A DNA stretch of 32,808 nucleotides from the NCBI GenBank assembly GCA_026708085.1, contig JAPOVP010000116.1, positions 1 to 32,808 on the forward strand, read 5' to 3'. The notes beneath the pieces were generated by a model that saw nothing but the letters and a program-made list of their open reading frames with translations, did not search any database and was not told where the DNA came from. This document shows, one piece after another, positions 24,996-32,808 of the stretch. Within the stretch, counting starts at the first letter, position 1; each line of letters starts with the position of its first letter. Source of the stretch: Caldilineaceae bacterium. GTDB taxonomy: Bacteria; Chloroflexota; Anaerolineae; Caldilineales; Caldilineaceae. The translations under genes were made by a program, and so were the position numbers.

Positions 24996-25199
24996 ATACC
25001 AGCAACAATACATGCAACTGAGTACGGGTATACGCCCCGCTGCCTGCCATCCCACCAGGCTTTCGTCCCACAACCAGCCGCCCCCCAGACTGCCCTCATC
25101 AAACTGCTGGGCAACCTTCATAGGGATTGAGAAACTTCAATCCGCCTGAACCGTAGTGAGTTTCAACGGCGCAGTTAGACCTTCCTTTGGAGAGCGACG

Positions 25200-25541
25200 A
25201 TGGAACTCGTAATAGTCTGGGCAGTTACTGCTATCAGCCTCCTGATCATTTCCCGCATCGGCTTGTTCGGCGTCGAAATCGAGGACTTCGGAACCGCGGT
25301 TGTAGTTGCCGTCGTGCTGGGTGTCCTCAATGCTGTTTTGCGCCCAATCCTCAGTTTCCTCTCCTTCCCCCTGCTCGTCTTGACCTTCGGTCTCTTCAGC
25401 ATCTTCATCAACGCCGCGGTCTTCTCACTGGCCGCCACCCTCGTAAGCGATTTCGAACTGCGCCGCGGTTGCTTCAGCGCCCTACTGGGGCCGATCGCGC
25501 TGGCCGCCTTGAACACCATCATTCTGGCCGTCGTCACCTGA
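25200..25541 (+). CDS. Phage_holin_4_2 family membrane protein (YvlD-like)
   Basis: A 113-residue protein made almost wholly of four hydrophobic helices, with the family pattern GIEIEDF-like loop (GVEIEDFGTA), the VLNAVLRPIL segment and a FSIFINAAVF helix. The family is named after phage holins, but most members are chromosomal membrane proteins of unknown function, such as Bacillus YvlD. No phage genes are near, so lysis is unlikely. A GGAGAG ribosome site (25189-25194) lies 5 nt before the ATG. Confidence 0.85.
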   Translation: MELVIVWAVTAISLLIISRIGLFGVEIEDFGTAVVVAVVLGVLNAVLRPILSFLSFPLLVLTFGLFSIFINAAVFSLAATLVSDFELRRGCFSALLGPIALAALNTIILAVVT

Positions 25542-25696
25542 ACGGTAGGAACCGTCAAGTAGCCGGCCAACACGCGCCTCATCGCGCCGAGCGAGCCCCT
25601 TCTCAGTTCGCCCTTCTCTATACCATCTGACATCCTCTCGCAAATGGACCTCCGTCCGAAGGACACCGCGATTACTTGCCAGAATCGCCGGATTTT

Positions 25697-25708
25697 GGTA
25701 ACGTTACC
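25697..25708. promoter_or_regulatory. Perfect 12-bp palindrome upstream of the SirB1-plsC operon
   Basis: GGTAACGTTACC is a perfect palindrome 85 nt before the GTG start at 25794. A TTGCCA (25676-25681) lies just upstream as a possible -35 box. It may be an operator, but a single site of this size can occur by chance. Confidence 0.35.
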
Positions 25709-25781
25709 CTATGCTTTTCCAATGACAATCTGCGATTGCTGAGGAGTGGCATTAGCCTGCTCTGGGGGGCCTTTGGACGGG

Positions 25782-25788
25782 AAAGGAG
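25782..25788 (+). promoter_or_regulatory. Shine-Dalgarno site that fixes a GTG start
   Basis: AAAGGAG ends 5 nt before the GTG at 25794. It favours this start over the in-frame GTG at 25746, which has no properly spaced site. Confidence 0.7.
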
Positions 25789-25793
25789 CTCCG

Positions 25794-26699
25794 GTGGACC
25801 TTCTGACAGAATTCTCAAACGCGATGCGGACGGACCAGGACCGTCCGGAGAAACTGGCTCTCTTGGTCGGCAAACTCACCGACCCGGGGCTGGACGTAGA
25901 TAGCTATGTCAGACGCTTGGATGAGCTGGCCGACCAGGTCGAACAAAGTATGCCCGTCGGCGCTCTCGGCCGCGCCAGGGCCGAAGCGCTGATCGCCGTG
26001 CTGCATGGCGAGTTCGACTTCTTCGGCAATGTCGAGAACTACTATGACCCGTCCAACAGTTTTCTCCACCGGGTACTCGACACGCGTCTGGGCCTCCCCA
26101 TCACATTGAGCCTCCTCTACATGGCGGTCGGCCGCCGCCTCGGAATGACCCTGCGGGGACTAGGACTGCCCGGTCACTTCATGCTGGAATACAGTGATAC
26201 CAACGGCGTATGGATTCTCGATCCCTTTCACGCCAAAGTCGTTGCCAGCGAGGAGCTCTCCTACTACCTCACCCAGGTCTTCCAGCAGCCGATTCGCATC
26301 TCGGTTTCTCTGGATCAGTACCGGACAGACACAGGCGCATGGATGCTCCGCATTCTGAATAACCTGCGCTCCGTCTACATCTCTCAACACCGCCTGCGCG
26401 ATGCCCTGTCTGTGCTGAACTACATGGTGATCGTGGAGCCGGAGGAGGCAACCCTGTGGCGAGATCGGGGGATGCTCCACTTCGGGTTGGAAAACATGCT
26501 TTCCGCCGAAAACGATCTGAGACGGTATTTCCTGCTGCGAAACCGGCTGCAACTGTTCACCGGAGAGGCCGAGATCGTGTTCAGCGGCGTTGCAGTCGGA
26601 GGTTGGATGCCGGAGGCACAGCAGGAGCCCTCCCAGGAGGACCAACGCGTTCTGTTCGTGCTCAAGCAGATTCGGGATGAAATCAGAAGACTGAACTGA
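25794..26699 (+). CDS. SirB1-like transglutaminase-fold protein with TPR-like tail
   Basis: A 301-residue protein of the SirB1/Transglut_core2 family. The conserved block runs from FFGNVENYYDPSNSFLH (76-92) through the LDTRLGLPITLSLLY segment to GLPGHFMLEY (124-133) with H128, and then LDPFHAK with D143. The position of the transglutaminase nucleophilic Cys seems to hold Ser (S106), as I recall for many SirB1 proteins, so enzyme activity is doubtful. The C-terminal 120 residues are helical and TPR-like (ALSVLNYMVIVEPEEATLWRD). The function of the family is not established. The acyltransferase gene begins 7 nt after the stop, so the two form an operon. Confidence 0.88.
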   Translation: MDLLTEFSNAMRTDQDRPEKLALLVGKLTDPGLDVDSYVRRLDELADQVEQSMPVGALGRARAEALIAVLHGEFDFFGNVENYYDPSNSFLHRVLDTRLGLPITLSLLYMAVGRRLGMTLRGLGLPGHFMLEYSDTNGVWILDPFHAKVVASEELSYYLTQVFQQPIRISVSLDQYRTDTGAWMLRILNNLRSVYISQHRLRDALSVLNYMVIVEPEEATLWRDRGMLHFGLENMLSAENDLRRYFLLRNRLQLFTGEAEIVFSGVAVGGWMPEAQQEPSQEDQRVLFVLKQIRDEIRRLN

Positions 26700-26706
26700 A
26701 GCGAGT

Positions 26707-27441
26707 ATGAGGATTCCTGCCGACGCCTCCCGCCTGTGGAAATTCTGTTATGTGGCGCTTTCCGCCTTGCGCCCCCTGTTCTGCGCCCTGAAAATTGAGG
26801 GCGCAGAGAACATTCCCCGCCAGGGCGGCGCTGTTCTGGCCTGCAACCATCCCGGCGGCATGGATAGCTTTGTCCTCGGATTCGCTTGTCCGCGCCAGGT
26901 CTTCTATATGGCCAAGCGGGAGCTCTTCAACATCCATCCGGTGGTGTCTTTCCTGTTGCACCGGATCGGCGCTTTCCCCATAAACAGGGGGGCCCGCGAC
27001 ACGGTGGCCATCCAGTACAGCGTCGATCTCCTCAAGCAGGGTCGTGTATTGGGAATGTTTCCAGAGGGAACGCGCAACCGCGGCAGGCCGATGCGGCGCG
27101 GCAAGAGCGGGGCCGTACGCATCGCCATCGATGCCGGCGTGCCCGTGGTGCCTGTGGCTGTACAGGGAATCCCTCACCTGCACAGAAACTGGTACAACCC
27201 CTTCAAACGCACAAAGCTGTCCGTACAATTCGGACAGCCAGTGACGTTTCCACCGGGAACGATGGAAGAGGTGCAGGAATATACGACTGAAATAATGCTG
27301 GAAGTTGCCCGTATGATGCCTCCGGAGTTGCGAGGCCACTACGAGGAAGCGCTGGCCGCGCCCGGAGACAAAACGCCGACCTGCGCACAACCACCGCTAG
27401 AGCCTCTCAACCCAGGCGCCAGAGACCTCGCAACCGGCTGA
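26707..27441 (+). CDS. 1-acyl-sn-glycerol-3-phosphate acyltransferase (PlsC-like)
   Basis: A 244-residue acyltransferase of phospholipid synthesis, expected at the inner face of the membrane. Motif I is NHPGGMD (H48 and D53, the HX4D catalytic pair). Motif III is FPEGTRNRG (118-126), which binds glycerol-3-phosphate. The VPVVPVAVQG motif IV is present. The first 25 residues are hydrophobic and may touch the membrane. The C-terminal 45 residues are Pro-rich and non-conserved. It follows the SirB1-like gene by 7 nt and converges on korB with a 28-nt gap and no clear terminator. Confidence 0.92.
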   Translation: MRIPADASRLWKFCYVALSALRPLFCALKIEGAENIPRQGGAVLACNHPGGMDSFVLGFACPRQVFYMAKRELFNIHPVVSFLLHRIGAFPINRGARDTVAIQYSVDLLKQGRVLGMFPEGTRNRGRPMRRGKSGAVRIAIDAGVPVVPVAVQGIPHLHRNWYNPFKRTKLSVQFGQPVTFPPGTMEEVQEYTTEIMLEVARMMPPELRGHYEEALAAPGDKTPTCAQPPLEPLNPGARDLATG

Positions 27442-27469
27442 CCGCCGCCTCCAAAGACCGCTCCAACCC

Positions 27470-28534
27470 CTACGCCAGCGTCGCCATCACCCCTTCCAGC
27501 GATTCCCTGCTCGGCCGCAGCTTTTCGTCAGGCAAATGTGCCAGAGGCGTGTCGGTCAGATTCAGAAGCTCGGTGAGGGTGGGCTCCCCTTCGTTGATGT
27601 ACAGCAACCCGGTGATCAGCTTCTGCTCGTCCAGCGACTGCTGAATGACATTGTAAGCAGCCGTGCGGTCCGTAGGATCATGGTCCGGATCGATCTTCTT
27701 GAGAATGATGCTGCCGCCGTCATGCAGCTCAACCTCGAGTTCGTCCTCGTAGTCCTCAATCTCAATCTCTTCAAACTCAGGCACAAAATTCAGATCGTGT
27801 AACCGGATCTCATTCGCGCGCCCGAATCCGTAACTCTTCGTCGACGTATCGTGGTTGTTGAAGGTTACGCAAGGGCTCACAATGTCCAGCACCGCGATGC
27901 CCCGGTGGTTGATGGCGGCCTTCAGCAGCGCCTCCAACTGCTTCGGATCACCGGCAAAACTGCGCGCCACGAACGTCGCATTGGCGGTCAACGCCTCCAT
28001 GCAGATGTCCAGCGGCGGCAGATCGTTTACACCCTGGTATTTGAGAAACTGCCCCTCGTCGGCCGTCGCGCTGAACTGGCCCTTCGTAAGGCCGTAAACG
28101 CCGTTGTTCTCGACAATGTAGATCAGCGGCAGGTTGCGCCGCACCGCGTGCTTGAACTGGCCGATGCCGATTGAGGCCGTGTCGCCGTCTCCGCTCACGC
28201 CGATCACCTCCAGCGAGGAGTTGGCGATAATCGCCCCCGTCGCCACCGACGGCATGCGCCCGTGCAGGCTGTTAAAGCCGTGGCTCCAGCCCAGATAGTA
28301 GGCCGGCGTCTTACTGCTGCACCCGATCCCGCTCAGCTTCACGACCTGCGTCTGGTCCAGGCCCATCTCCCACGCCGCATTCACAATACGCTGGCTGATA
28401 CTGTCGTGCCCGCAGCCCTTGCACAGGGTCGACGGCCGGCCGCGATACGAGGTCTTTTCCAGGCCGATGCGATTGGTCTTTGCCGGTCGCGCGGCGCGTC
28501 TCGCCGCCGCGTCCGCCCTGGTCCTGGTACTCAT
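27470..28534 (-). CDS. korB: 2-oxoacid:ferredoxin oxidoreductase, beta subunit
   Basis: A 354-residue thiamine-diphosphate subunit. With KorA it converts a 2-oxoacid (probably 2-oxoglutarate) and CoA to the acyl-CoA, reducing ferredoxin; the reaction can also run toward CO2 fixation. The [4Fe-4S] cysteines are C38 and C41 (CKGCGH), C72 (GIGCSS) and C222 (SPCVTF). The thiamine-diphosphate site is GDGDTASIG (115-123) with VENNGVYGLT. A long acidic C-terminal part (about 250-354) is typical of the two-subunit KorAB found in Actinobacteria and some other phyla. The ATG overlaps the korA stop in a 4-nt ATGA. Pyruvate or another 2-oxoacid remains possible as substrate. Confidence 0.93.
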   Translation of the reverse strand: MSTRTRADAAARRAARPAKTNRIGLEKTSYRGRPSTLCKGCGHDSISQRIVNAAWEMGLDQTQVVKLSGIGCSSKTPAYYLGWSHGFNSLHGRMPSVATGAIIANSSLEVIGVSGDGDTASIGIGQFKHAVRRNLPLIYIVENNGVYGLTKGQFSATADEGQFLKYQGVNDLPPLDICMEALTANATFVARSFAGDPKQLEALLKAAINHRGIAVLDIVSPCVTFNNHDTSTKSYGFGRANEIRLHDLNFVPEFEEIEIEDYEDELEVELHDGGSIILKKIDPDHDPTDRTAAYNVIQQSLDEQKLITGLLYINEGEPTLTELLNLTDTPLAHLPDEKLRPSRESLEGVMATLA

Positions 28535-30375
28535 ATCAGTTCCTCCTCCAGTGCCTCTTGAATCTGCTCAACGATATAGCGTGCGCTCAGGGGCAGTCCG
28601 TCACACTTGGCCATCGAGTTCAGCTTCAAAGCGTGCGCCGGTTCTTCCGTAGTTAAGATCGCGTGGAGCTGCCCGTCACTGTTCGCCTCCACGACAAAGA
28701 TCGTTTCGTTTTCTTCGATGAAACTGCGGACGCTCTCCTCAATCGGCAATGCCCGCAGCCTCAGGTAGTTCGTGGACAGGCCCGTTGCTGCCAGACGCGC
28801 ACGCGCCTCATCGACGCCGTCGTGGTTGCTGCCCAAGCTGATGATCCCCACCTGAGCCCCTTCCACCTCCTCCAGGACAGGTCCGGGCACCAGCTGTCGC
28901 GCCGTCTCGAATTTCCTCTTCAGCCGCTCCAGGTTCTGCTCCCAGTCGTCGGGCCGCTCACTGTAGTAGCCGTACTCATTATGGCCCGTGCCGCGCGTGA
29001 AGTAAGCCGCCATGTTGTGTTTGGTGCCCGGCAGCGTACGATAGGCAACGCCGTCCCCGTCGACATCCATGTACCGCCCCCAGGAGCCCTGCCGCACCTC
29101 CAGGTCCTCTGCGCTCAATACCTTGCCCCGCTTGAAAGGGGCGTCCGAATACGCAAACGGCTCCGAAATATGCGCATTCATGCCCAGGTCAAGATCGCTC
29201 AATACGAACACCAGCGTCTGCAGTTCCTCCGCCAGGTCAAAGGCGACGCGTCCGAACTCAAAACACTCGGCCGGATTCGCCGGGAATAGCACCACATGTC
29301 TCGTGTCCCCATGCCCGAGATAATAGGCCGCGTGAATGTCTCCCTGTGATGTACGCGTCGGCAGCCCCGTGCTCGGCCCCATCCTCTGTATATCCCAGAT
29401 CACCGCCGGTACCTCGGCAAAATAGGCCAGCCCGGCAAATTCAGACATCAGGCTGATCCCCGGTCCGCTCGTACAGGTCATCGCCCTCGCGCCCGTCCAG
29501 CCCGCGCCCACGACCATCCCGATGGCCGCCAACTCGTCTTCCGCCTGAATGACCGCTACGGTCGACTTGCCCGTATCCGGGTCCGTGCGCAATGCGGCAG
29601 CATACTTCTCTACCGATTCAGCCAGACTCGATGACGGCGTGATCGGGTACCAGGATGCCAGGGACAGGCCGCCCGCGAGAGCGCCCAGCGCACCGGCCGT
29701 GTTCCCGTCCACCAGGATCTTGCCTTCATTGAATCCTGTCATCCTCTCGATCCGGTAGCCGTCGTGGTGCCCAACGTGGACGCTTGCCCAGTCAATCGCA
29801 CGATTGACCATCTCCATGTTGAGCCCTGCCGCCTTTTCTTTTCCCTCGAAATGGTGCAGCAGCGCCGCCTCGATCTCATCCGGCTCGATGCCCAAAAGCT
29901 CCGCCAGCACACCCACGTAGACCATGTTGGCAACATAGTCCCGCAACGCATGCGGCAACTTCGCCTCTTTCACGAGGTCCTTCACCGGCATCCCATAGTA
30001 CGTAACGTCACTGCGCTTGTTGGCAATCGGCAACGAATCGTCGTAAATCACGATCCCCCCGGGCGCCGCCCTCTCCATATCCTCCGCCACAGTCCGGCCA
30101 TTCATACACACCTGAATGTCCGTCACCTCCCGCCGCGCTAGAAATCCGTCTTTGCTCAGTCGAATGATGTACCACGTGGGCAGCCCCTGAATGTTGCTCG
30201 GAAACAGGTTCTTGCCGTTTATCGGAATTCCCATCTTGAAAAGTGCACGCAGCAGAACACCATTGCTCGTCTGGCTGCCGGAGCCGTTTGCCGTCGCCAC
30301 ATTGATGGCAAAGTCATTGACCGCCGCCGGCGCATCCGGCTTTACAATTGGTGCTTCCCGAACTGCAACGCTCAT
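28531..30375 (-). CDS. korA: 2-oxoacid:ferredoxin oxidoreductase, fused gamma-alpha subunit
   Basis: A 614-residue fusion. The gamma-like domain (about 20-200) begins with the NGSGSQTSNGVLLRAL motif. The alpha, pyrimidine-binding domain starts at about residue 225 and carries YPITPSS (243-249), EDELAAIG and TSGPGISLM, all typical of KorA. There are no ferredoxin-type cysteine clusters, so the cluster is in KorB. An AAGGAG ribosome site (30382-30387) lies 6 nt before the ATG, in the 15-nt gap after the GntR gene. The three genes GntR, korA and korB therefore form a tight operon. Confidence 0.94.
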   Translation of the reverse strand: MSVAVREAPIVKPDAPAAVNDFAINVATANGSGSQTSNGVLLRALFKMGIPINGKNLFPSNIQGLPTWYIIRLSKDGFLARREVTDIQVCMNGRTVAEDMERAAPGGIVIYDDSLPIANKRSDVTYYGMPVKDLVKEAKLPHALRDYVANMVYVGVLAELLGIEPDEIEAALLHHFEGKEKAAGLNMEMVNRAIDWASVHVGHHDGYRIERMTGFNEGKILVDGNTAGALGALAGGLSLASWYPITPSSSLAESVEKYAAALRTDPDTGKSTVAVIQAEDELAAIGMVVGAGWTGARAMTCTSGPGISLMSEFAGLAYFAEVPAVIWDIQRMGPSTGLPTRTSQGDIHAAYYLGHGDTRHVVLFPANPAECFEFGRVAFDLAEELQTLVFVLSDLDLGMNAHISEPFAYSDAPFKRGKVLSAEDLEVRQGSWGRYMDVDGDGVAYRTLPGTKHNMAAYFTRGTGHNEYGYYSERPDDWEQNLERLKRKFETARQLVPGPVLEEVEGAQVGIISLGSNHDGVDEARARLAATGLSTNYLRLRALPIEESVRSFIEENETIFVVEANSDGQLHAILTTEEPAHALKLNSMAKCDGLPLSARYIVEQIQEALEEELI

Positions 30376-30390
30376 GCTTGACTCCTTGCC

Positions 30391-31104
30391 TTATATGTTC
30401 CCATCTGCGAAACTTTCCCGGCGTGAACCATTGCGTGGAACATCTCTTGTCCGCAGCAAAAGCAGATGCTCCTCATGCAACGCCAGGGCTCTGTCGACCT
30501 CGTCATTCCCGATGGCCTCTGCGATCCCTTCGTGATAGCCCCAGACCTCGGTCAAATAACCGTAATCCGCATACAGATTCAGTTCGACCGCCTCGTACGC
30601 GTCCCAGTAAGCCTCCAACAATCCGGTGGCAAACAAGTTGTCGAGCCTCCGGAAGACCGTCATATGAAAGGCACGGTGCTCCTGATGCGGAATCTGAATG
30701 CGGCTCTGCTGCAACTTGTGCCACGCCAGAGAAACGTACTGCTTCAACTCCTGCTTGTCCTCATCAGTGAGGGCGACCACCGCCGGCCGCCAGAATGCGC
30801 TCTCAATGCCGTTGCGCAACTCACTGAACTCGCGAAAGAGTCTCTCGTTTGTAGCCAGTCCAAACATCAGACTGGCCCGCGCCGCAGGTGTGAAGCTGTA
30901 GCTGTTGCACTCGATGCCCCGCCGCGGACGCGCCGCCACCAGCCCCAGAACGCGCGCCGCCTCCAGCTGCTCCCGCAATTTGCCGATACTGACCCCCAGT
31001 TCGGTACTGAGGTCGTTCAACGAAGGCAACCTGGAGCCGGGAACAAATCCGTTGGTGACAATATAGTCCAGGAGTTCCGAGTCGCTGTGCATTTGCTTGA
31101 TCAT
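30391..31104 (-). CDS. GntR/FadR-family regulator, first gene of the kor operon
   Basis: A transcription factor of about 237 residues. The N-terminal winged helix-turn-helix (about 1-70) has the GntR pattern VPGSRLPSLNDLSTELGVSIGKLREQL and then the wing GLVAARPRRG. The C-terminal helical domain is FCD/FadR-C-like, with histidines in EHRAFHMTVF, YHEGIAEAI and HEEH that may bind a metal and a carboxylate effector. It is cotranscribed with korA, so it probably controls the operon, including itself, perhaps in response to a 2-oxoacid. A GTG at 31119 could add five residues; I prefer the ATG. The promoter and a candidate operator lie at 31153-31214. Confidence 0.88.
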   Translation of the reverse strand: MIKQMHSDSELLDYIVTNGFVPGSRLPSLNDLSTELGVSIGKLREQLEAARVLGLVAARPRRGIECNSYSFTPAARASLMFGLATNERLFREFSELRNGIESAFWRPAVVALTDEDKQELKQYVSLAWHKLQQSRIQIPHQEHRAFHMTVFRRLDNLFATGLLEAYWDAYEAVELNLYADYGYLTEVWGYHEGIAEAIGNDEVDRALALHEEHLLLLRTRDVPRNGSRRESFADGNI

Positions 31105-31152
31105 GTTCGCCCTGTCCACACACCAATACCACAGGAATTCGGCTGAATCATC

Positions 31153-31189
31153 GGATTAATCATATCAATACTATCAAACGATTTAATCC
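31153..31189. promoter_or_regulatory. Candidate operator of the GntR-korAB operon
   Basis: GGATTAA (31153-31159) and TTAATCC (31183-31189) are perfect 7-bp arms 23 nt apart in an AT-rich stretch. The right arm overlaps the -10 box and the arms enclose the expected transcription start, as for an autoregulatory repressor site. Confidence 0.4.
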
Positions 31190-31214
31190 TAATAGATCAT
31201 CGTAGAATTGTCAA
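31186..31214 (-). promoter_or_regulatory. Promoter of the GntR-korAB operon
   Basis: On the minus strand, a perfect TTGACA (31214-31209), a 17-nt spacer and TAGGAT (31191-31186). The same -10 hexamer occurs before the amidase gene. Transcription should start near 31179, giving a leader of 60-75 nt. Confidence 0.65.
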
Positions 31215-31307
31215 CTTGTGATCTGGGGTGATCGTAAATTGCGGGTCGCGACCGCACTGTACAGCAAGAGCAGGCCGGGCGCCCTTCGGGACCCGATCCT
31301 GACCTCC

Positions 31308-32516
31308 CTATTCGTCTCCGCCACCGCCGCCGGTCGCCAGCTGCGCAAAGGCCGCTTCGGTAAGGAGCGCCACCCCTGTCGGCATGACGCTTTCCTCAAA
31401 GTCAAACGTAGGGCTGTGGTGAGGACTGTAGAAACCCTCGGTCGGATTGGCCGCGCCGACCAGAACGAAACAACCTGGTGCCCGGTTTAGAAACTCCGCC
31501 ATGTCCTCGCCCACCATCATCGGTGCAATCTGCGCCACATTCTGCTCGCCTACTACCTCGTTGGCAATGCCTTCCATCACCACCGCACCGGCCGCGGAAT
31601 TGATCGTCGCCGGCACGCAGCTCTGCATCTCGAACTCGAAGCGGGCCCCGAACGCCTGGCAGACGCCTGTGCAAATCTCGTCAAAGCGCTGCAGAAGCAA
31701 ATCGCGCACCGCCGGCTCAAAGCTCCGGATCGTTCCCTGAAGCACCGCGCGCTCGGAAATCACATTGCCGGCGTTTCCACTCTGAAAGGAGGCTACAGTG
31801 ACAACCGCAGTATCCGACGGATTGGCATTGCGGGACACAATCGTCTGCAGCGCCACAACCAGCTGGCTTGCGACAAGCGTCGCGTCGATCGTGTCGTGCG
31901 GCGTCGCGCCGTGGCCCCCCTTGCCATGGATCGTAAGCGTAAACATGTCGGCCGCCGCCCACAGCGGCCCCGGTTGGACCACAACCTGGTTGTACGGAAG
32001 CCGGCTCCAAAGGTGCAGTCCGTAGGCCGCCGCCGGTTGCGGCGCATCCAGCGCACCGTCCTCGATCATCGCCATCGCCCCGCCCAAGCCCTCCTCGGCC
32101 GGCTGAAAGACCAGCTTGACCCGCCCCGTCAGTTCATTGCGGTGCCTCGTCAGCAGCTGCGCCACCCCCATCCCGATCGCAGTATGACCGTCGTGACCGC
32201 ACGCGTGCATCACTCCCGCATTCTCCGAAGCATACGGCAGCCCGGTCTCCTCGTGAATAGGCAGCGCGTCCATATCAAAGCGCAACAGCACCGTCTCGCT
32301 CTCTTCCGGCAGTCCGTCCGGCTCCACCATCGCCACGACGCCCGTCTTGCCCACGCCCGTGCTCACCTCAAGCCCCAACCCCTGCAGATGCGCCGCCACC
32401 ACCCCGGCCGTCCGCACCTCCTGAAATCCCAACTCCGGATGCCGGTGAAAGTCCCGCCGCCATTCCACAAGCTTCGGCAGCAACTCGTCAGCTTCTCCTC
32501 GGATCCACTCTCGCAC
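31308..32516 (-). CDS. M20-family amidohydrolase (N-acyl-amino-acid / hippurate hydrolase-like)
   Basis: A 402-residue M20D metallopeptidase-fold amidohydrolase, a cytosolic enzyme that removes acyl groups from N-acyl amino acids or similar amides. The start has the typical WRRDFHRHPELGFQE. Metal ligands are in HACGHDGH (C106, H108 with D109), the catalytic and metal Glu pair in QPAEEG (E141, E142), and the last metal His in YSPHHSP. The small dimerisation domain lies in the middle (about 185-300). The gene starts with GTG, preceded by a GGGAGAG ribosome site. It is upstream of the kor operon on the same strand, but the kor promoter between them suggests separate transcription. Confidence 0.93.
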   Translation of the reverse strand: MREWIRGEADELLPKLVEWRRDFHRHPELGFQEVRTAGVVAAHLQGLGLEVSTGVGKTGVVAMVEPDGLPEESETVLLRFDMDALPIHEETGLPYASENAGVMHACGHDGHTAIGMGVAQLLTRHRNELTGRVKLVFQPAEEGLGGAMAMIEDGALDAPQPAAAYGLHLWSRLPYNQVVVQPGPLWAAADMFTLTIHGKGGHGATPHDTIDATLVASQLVVALQTIVSRNANPSDTAVVTVASFQSGNAGNVISERAVLQGTIRSFEPAVRDLLLQRFDEICTGVCQAFGARFEFEMQSCVPATINSAAGAVVMEGIANEVVGEQNVAQIAPMMVGEDMAEFLNRAPGCFVLVGAANPTEGFYSPHHSPTFDFEESVMPTGVALLTEAAFAQLATGGGGGDE

Positions 32517-32740
32517 GATTCTCTCTCCCGTCTGCCCCCGTGCATCCCTCGCACAGCCCGAAAAACCCCAATGCGGCCAACTACACTCCGCGGCCCCATT
32601 GTAACAGTAGCCCCCCCGATCTCCACATGCGCCTCCGAATCAAGCCGTATCCCAATTCCGTGAAAAGCTTCGCAAACCCTTGGAAGCAGATCGACCCCTC
32701 TAGACTCTCTTTCTCCTTTCTGGCAGAGGACGCCCTGTCT

Positions 32741-32808
32741 CTGACCACTGACCACTGACCACTGACCACTGCAGTTCCGGGCGGTCGGGCCTATTCGGCC
32801 CTCCCTTG
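32741..32808. repeat. Dispersed heptamer-hairpin repeat, truncated by the window end
   Basis: Four exact CTGACCA heptamers (32741-32768) run into CTGCAGT, then CCGGGCGGTC and a hairpin GGGCC-TATTC-GGCCC, ending in CTCCCTTG at the last base. The part after the heptamers matches 18892-18929 except for one base and a 2-nt longer loop. The stem is kept while the loop differs, which suggests that the hairpin matters. Confidence 0.85.

Noticed and set aside
24861..25121. 86-codon minus-strand frame over the end of the SDR and the following gap
   Set aside because: It has no ribosome site or recognisable motif, and half of it overlaps the SDR C-terminus in antisense.
25200..25541. Holin-family name as a sign of a prophage
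   Set aside because: The family is mostly chromosomal, and there are no endolysin, capsid, tail or integrase genes in the window.
31277..31298. GC-rich imperfect hairpin with a CCCTTCGGG core downstream of the M20 gene
   Set aside because: The stem is interrupted and no T-run follows in the direction of transcription, so I do not call it a terminator.
32581..32769. Minus-strand open frame beginning with a VSGQWSVV-type peptide
   Set aside because: The peptide is the translation of the CTGACCA heptamer tandem. Such peptides are familiar as spurious annotations of this repeat; no ribosome site is present.

Overview
This window looks like a housekeeping and accessory stretch of a free-living bacterial chromosome with moderately high GC. 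The gene set suggests Chloroflexota, perhaps the Anaerolineae/Caldilineales side: a two-subunit 2-oxoacid:ferredoxin oxidoreductase with a fused gamma-alpha chain, a two-subunit class I fumarase, an LCP cell-wall protein, Phage_holin_4_2 and SirB1-like proteins, an arylsulfatase, and intergenic CTGACCA heptamer repeats. That placement is inferred from memory of such genomes; the window holds no rRNA or other marker gene that would prove it. I found no phage, transposase, CRISPR array, tRNA or rRNA.

Layout. 1-3.9 kb: a sulfatase (-), then an amidase-signature protein (+) and a small acidic helical protein (+). 3.9-8.6 kb: a coupled Nudix-epimerase pair (-) diverges from radical SAM, ROK sugar kinase and galT (+). 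This is a nucleotide-sugar/Leloir-like neighbourhood. 8.6-12.5 kb: the beta and alpha chains of a class I fumarase (-), and a 791-residue lipoprotein made of two copies of one module (-). 13-17 kb: GNAT acetyltransferase, MATE transporter and YigZ/IMPACT protein (+), meeting a HAD phosphatase (-). 17-21.5 kb: LCP glycopolymer transferase (-) and a large protein (-) in which a PP2C-like domain without its metal-binding residues is joined through a membrane helix to a propeller-like domain. 22-27.4 kb: YchF-like P-loop protein, tandem-S1 RNA-binding protein with a clear terminator, SDR, small membrane protein, SirB1-like protein and PlsC-like acyltransferase (all +). 27.5-31.1 kb: a GntR regulator, korA, korB operon (-) with a good promoter and an inverted repeat over its -10 box. 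31.3-32.5 kb: an M20 amidohydrolase (-).

How the genes work together. KorAB and fumarase belong to central carbon metabolism (2-oxoglutarate/succinyl-CoA and fumarate/malate) but lie in separate operons. ROK kinase, GalT and the sugar-nucleotide epimerase could form a short hexose-1-phosphate/UDP-sugar route. LCP, PlsC and the two exported or membrane-anchored proteins belong to the cell envelope.

Most notable observations: (i) the amidase has Gly where the family has its catalytic Ser; (ii) the SDR has His where the family has its catalytic Tyr; (iii) the PP2C-like domain appears to be a pseudophosphatase; (iv) the lipoprotein is an in-register duplication with a 377-residue period; (v) three genes without Shine-Dalgarno sites have -10 boxes 7-9 nt before the start codon, as expected for leaderless mRNAs; (vi) one dispersed hairpin/heptamer repeat occurs in the middle of the window and, in part, at both of its ends. 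I did not find an evident new multi-gene defence or biosynthetic system.
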